Shown here: positions 61,205 to 64,000 of the stretch, in pieces | Numbering within the stretch: the stretch's first letter is position 1 | Layout: each line of letters begins with the position of its first letter | Assembly: GCA_002336245.1 (NCBI GenBank) | Contig: DDDG01000004.1 | Location: 1-64,000, forward strand | DNA length: 64,000 nucleotides | Direction of reading: 5' to 3' | Source: Flavobacteriales bacterium UBA1986 | Lineage (GTDB): Bacteria > Bacteroidota > Bacteroidia > Flavobacteriales_G > Salibacteraceae | The notes under the pieces: model-generated | Told to the model about the DNA's origin: nothing | Databases searched by the model: none | What the model saw: the letters and a program-made list of their open reading frames with translations, nothing else | Program-made: the position numbers and the translations under genes

Positions 61205-62293
61205 ATGAATCGCTGGCTCATACTTCTAGTAGCATTTACATGTATTTCCTGCGCGCGCGAATCTTGCGACGATGGAAAACTCAATCAAGACGAAATTCGC
61301 ATCGATTGCGGTGGAGCAAGTTGCGACCTTTGTCCTACCTGCTTTGATGGCATTCAAAACCAAGATGAACTGGACACGGATTGCGGCGGTGTTTGCAATG
61401 CTTGTCCTCCCATTTGGGTTGAGGTCAGTAGCGGGGTCAACGTCTCTCTGAACTCAATTGCCTTTGAAAACGAATCAGATGGTTTCATCGTTGGCGATCA
61501 AGGAACTTTATTGGCATCGAGCGATGGGGGAAAAACTTGGACGAAACGAGCTCTCAGCACAACCGCTGACCTCAACGCCATTCAGTTTGCGGGCAACAAC
61601 AACGTGTACTTGGTTGGGGATCGCGTCCTAATGGAATCTACCGACGGAGGAACATCGTGGAGTGAGATCAGTCTTCCGCTGCAGCAGAACTGGAAAACCT
61701 TGTGGTTTTTCGGGGATGAAAAAGGATTAATTGCCGGCTCTGACATGACGGTCTTGAGAACTACAGATGGCGGTGATTCTTGGTTGGATCGCAGTCCGAA
61801 CAGCAATAGTAGAAACGACATCGTTTCCGCCCACTTCACTACTTCCAATTCGGGATACCTCGTTGGGAATGGGAGCATTTACCTCACTTCGAGTGGGGGA
61901 GGTTTTTGGGTTGAAACCTTTGCCTTTGATGTAGGCAATTCGAGAATCGTTTTTGATGAAGTAACAGACGTGTACTTCGCAAATGAGAACCGTGGCTTCT
62001 TGTGTACCAGCGTAGGCATTCTTGTTTCAGAAAGCAGCATTTGGCTCGATAAAAACATTCCAGTGCGCAACGGCTTCATCGATATGAATGGAAGTGCAGG
62101 TCTTTATGCAGGATTGAGGCAGTCGGGAAATGAAGGGGTGATCTACTTCAGTTCCGACAATGGCATCATTTGGAAGGAGGAAAACTTCCCTTCAGCTGTG
62201 CAAGGTGTGACTGATGTTGAGCAAGTTGACGAGGTCACTGGCCTGATTGTCAACGATGAAGGGCGTATTTTTCTGCGCCAAAACCCATTCTAG
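61205..62293 (+). CDS. Cys-rich YCF48/BNR-repeat lipoprotein
   Basis: 362 residues from ATG 61205. Lipobox FTCISC (Cys about 15). Two copies of a Cys-rich motif follow, DGKLNQDEIRIDCGGASCDLCP and DGIQNQDELDTDCGGVCNACP, common near the N terminus of Bacteroidota lipoproteins. A propeller of BNR/YCF48-type blades fills the rest: SSDGGKTWTK, STDGGTSWSE, TTDGGDSWLD. The function is unknown; relatives are surface or photosystem-assembly-like. The 216 bases upstream hold no clear gene. Confidence 0.82.
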   Translation: MNRWLILLVAFTCISCARESCDDGKLNQDEIRIDCGGASCDLCPTCFDGIQNQDELDTDCGGVCNACPPIWVEVSSGVNVSLNSIAFENESDGFIVGDQGTLLASSDGGKTWTKRALSTTADLNAIQFAGNNNVYLVGDRVLMESTDGGTSWSEISLPLQQNWKTLWFFGDEKGLIAGSDMTVLRTTDGGDSWLDRSPNSNSRNDIVSAHFTTSNSGYLVGNGSIYLTSSGGGFWVETFAFDVGNSRIVFDEVTDVYFANENRGFLCTSVGILVSESSIWLDKNIPVRNGFIDMNGSAGLYAGLRQSGNEGVIYFSSDNGIIWKEENFPSAVQGVTDVEQVDEVTGLIVNDEGRIFLRQNPF

Positions 62294-62303
62294 GGCATTC
62301 ACC

Positions 62304-62311
62304 TACTTTTG
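62304..62311 (+). promoter_or_regulatory. -7 promoter element of gpsA
   Basis: TACTTTTG matches TAnnTTTG, 26 bases before the gpsA GTG. Confidence 0.38.
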
Positions 62312-62337
62312 CCTTTCGCTAAAAGCAGAAAGCACAG

Positions 62338-63336
62338 GTGTTCGAAGATTCAAAAATTGGAGTTATAGGAGGGGGAAGTTGGGCTACGGCCATTGCTAAA
62401 ATCCTCACGCAAAACGTCGACCACATATACTGGTGGATGCGCAATCACGACTCTGCTACCTATTTCAGGAAGTTCCAGAGAAACCCAAAGTACCTTCCAT
62501 CCATTCGCTTTGATAAGGAGAAGATTACCGTCTCAACAGACCTTGAGAAAGTGATCAATAAGTGCGACGTTCTCTTTATGGTTCATCCATCAGCTTTTCT
62601 GTACGACATCTTTGAAGGTGTTCAGATGGATAACATGGACAAGAAGATGATCATCTCCGCCATCAAAGGAATTGTTCCTGAATACAATGCGATTCCTGCG
62701 CGTTTCTTTCACAAGAGTTTTGGAATTCCTTATGAGAACATCGCCGTCATCGGTGGTCCTTGTCATGCAGAAGAGGTTGCCATGGAAAAGCTCTCCTACC
62801 TCACAGTTGCTTGTCAAGATGAAGAGAAGGGTGCCGCCATCGCAAATCTGCTGAATTCGAGGTTCATTAAAACTGATACCACCACCGACATTTTTGGGGT
62901 GGAGCTGGGAGCGGTGCTCAAGAATATTTATGCCATTACCGCTGGTATTTATCACGGCTTGGGCTACGGGGATAATTTTCAGGCTTTGCTAATTTCAAAT
63001 GCCATTCAGGAAATGGATCGTTTTGTTGCGGCCGTTTCACAAGTTGTTCGCGACACCAAACACTCGGGCTACTTGGGCGACTTGCTCGTTACTGCCTATT
63101 CTCCTTTTTCCAGAAACAGAACTTTCGGGAGTATGATCGGAAAGGGTTTTTCTGTGCGAACTGCCCAGTTCGAAATGAACATGGTTGCCGAAGGTTATTA
63201 TGCGGCGAAGAGCATCGTTGAAATCAATAAGAAGTTCGGAGTCGAGATTCCAATTGTGGAAGCCACTTACCGAATCTTGTACGAAAAGATTTCACCCGTA
63301 ATTGAGATGAACCTTCTCACGGAAAAGCTGCGTTAA
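62338..63336 (+). CDS. gpsA: Glycerol-3-phosphate dehydrogenase (NAD(P)+)
   Basis: 332 residues from GTG 62338. Makes sn-glycerol 3-phosphate from dihydroxyacetone phosphate for phospholipids. NAD loop GVIGGGSWATAIAKIL, catalytic-region ISAIKG, the GPCHAEEVA motif and the GAVLKNIYAITAGIYHGLGYGDN segment with active-site Lys are all present. The C-terminal helical domain is typical. The next gene is convergent, starting one base past the stop. Confidence 0.95.
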   Translation: MFEDSKIGVIGGGSWATAIAKILTQNVDHIYWWMRNHDSATYFRKFQRNPKYLPSIRFDKEKITVSTDLEKVINKCDVLFMVHPSAFLYDIFEGVQMDNMDKKMIISAIKGIVPEYNAIPARFFHKSFGIPYENIAVIGGPCHAEEVAMEKLSYLTVACQDEEKGAAIANLLNSRFIKTDTTTDIFGVELGAVLKNIYAITAGIYHGLGYGDNFQALLISNAIQEMDRFVAAVSQVVRDTKHSGYLGDLLVTAYSPFSRNRTFGSMIGKGFSVRTAQFEMNMVAEGYYAAKSIVEINKKFGVEIPIVEATYRILYEKISPVIEMNLLTEKLR

Positions 63337-63879
63337 TTATTTGATGAGCTTCGAAATGGCTCTGAATTCATCGGTTCCAGAAACCTTACAGAGCTCCAGA
63401 AGAATTGATTCGACGCTTGCGAGAATCACACCTTCCTTTTCCATGCGACGCAAAGCAAGCTCCTTGTCCTCCAAATTTCGGCTAGAAACAGCATCCACTA
63501 CAACAACTGCTTGATGTCCGGCAGCTTGCAAATCGATGGCGGTTTGTAAAACGCACACGTGAGTTTCAATGCCGCAAAGGATGACGTTCTTGCGATAGTG
63601 TTCTTCCATCTCGAGCACAAAATCAGCCTCTCCACAACAAGAGAAGCTCATTTTCTCAATCCGTTTGGAATTTCCTAAAACCTGTTGAATGTCTGGAAGA
63701 GTTTCTCCGAGTCCTTTGACGTATTGCTCAGTTGCAACGGTCTTCACACCAAGAGTTTTCATTCCTTCGATGAGGGTCAAGCTCTTTTGAAGCAGTTTTT
63801 CGTTTTCTGCAATGTGGGGGAAGAGTCGGGCTTGCACATCCACGACAACAAAAAGGGAGTCACTGCGATCAATTCTCAT
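63337..63879 (-). CDS. Isochorismatase-family hydrolase
   Basis: 180 residues. The catalytic triad is visible: Asp in FVVVDVQ (about 14), the conserved Lys-containing region (about 95, YRKNVILCG), and Cys in GIETHVCV (about 108). Family members hydrolyse nicotinamide, isochorismate or unknown amides; the substrate here is not clear. YcaC-like relatives are the closest by eye. Confidence 0.87.
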   Translation of the reverse strand: MRIDRSDSLFVVVDVQARLFPHIAENEKLLQKSLTLIEGMKTLGVKTVATEQYVKGLGETLPDIQQVLGNSKRIEKMSFSCCGEADFVLEMEEHYRKNVILCGIETHVCVLQTAIDLQAAGHQAVVVVDAVSSRNLEDKELALRRMEKEGVILASVESILLELCKVSGTDEFRAISKLIK

Positions 63880-63931
63880 ATTCGAATCTTTGGAACGAAG
63901 TTAAAGCCAAATATTCGAGTCTGAAAATGAT

Positions 63932-64000
63932 TTAGCTCGGTTCTACCCAATCTCCGTGTTCCTTGATGAGCTCAATGAGTGAGTCAACGGCATCTGAAGC
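63932..64000 (-). CDS. 3' end of an unidentified gene (partial, right edge)
   Basis: The minus-strand frame enters from the right edge and ends at TAA 63932-63934 with 22 residues (ASDAVDSLIELIKEHGDWVEPS), a helical, soluble-looking tail. It is compatible with a real gene reading towards the isochorismatase gene, but too short to identify. Confidence 0.5.
   Translation of the reverse strand, partial: ASDAVDSLIELIKEHGDWVEPS

Overview
The window looks like a chromosomal segment of a member of the Bacteroidota, most likely a marine or aquatic Flavobacteriales (Cryomorphaceae-like) organism. The reasons are type IX secretion (T9SS) components (PorZ, PorW/SprE) and several cargo proteins with type A C-terminal sorting domains, a carotenoid cluster of the monocyclic-hydroxycarotenoid type, and promoter elements of the Bacteroidota form TAnnTTTG. 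Genes are dense, on both strands, mostly housekeeping. I see no CRISPR array, insertion sequence, integrase or prophage.

Layout. 0-6.5 kb: AlkB-like dioxygenase, polysaccharide flippase, dut, a DUF547 lipoprotein, recO and porZ. 6.5-12.8 kb: tRNA-Arg, then a leftward block mnmG-ybeY-RsbW-like ATPase-DUF4175; mnmG is bracketed by two perfect parS-type palindromes. 13-15.5 kb: gltX, folB, tRNA-Cys and a 519-base non-coding tract with tandem structured repeats. 15.5-23.7 kb: membrane proteins, an orphan atpZ, bactofilin, porW/sprE, M23 peptidase, rnhA and an M1 aminopeptidase. 23.8-29.9 kb: biotin carrier protein and the SUF Fe-S assembly operon (iscA-like, sufB, sufC, sufD, sufS), preceded by a Fur-family-like operator. 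29.9-33.6 kb: bestrophin (with an in-frame stop), methylmalonyl-CoA epimerase, FAD oxidoreductase, serine hydrolase. 33.7-39 kb: a helical protein, a lactate/malate dehydrogenase homologue, two universal stress proteins and acetyl-CoA synthetase. 39-45.3 kb: outer-membrane barrel, two tandem FG-GAP T9SS proteins and an exonuclease. 45.2-48.5 kb: crtD-cruF-crtZ-crtYcd carotenoid operon. 48.6-56.1 kb: MarC, LytTR regulator, DUF3078, OmpA, recJ, lysS. 56.3-64 kb: an accessory-looking stretch of small membrane proteins, T9SS cargo and broken genes, then gpsA and an isochorismatase-family hydrolase.

Several genes are disrupted: bestrophin by an amber codon, a small membrane protein by an amber codon, a DsbA/FrnE-like gene by an ochre codon, a DUF1566 lipoprotein by two frameshifts, a T9SS gene by an internal deletion, and possibly one membrane protein by a T-run frameshift. 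They are either real decay or base-level errors in the assembly; the sequence alone cannot tell.

I found no clearly new multi-gene system. The most interesting unexplained signals are the two tandem three-hairpin modules after tRNA-Cys, whose stems differ in sequence but keep pairing, the parS pair around mnmG, and the operator in front of the SUF operon.
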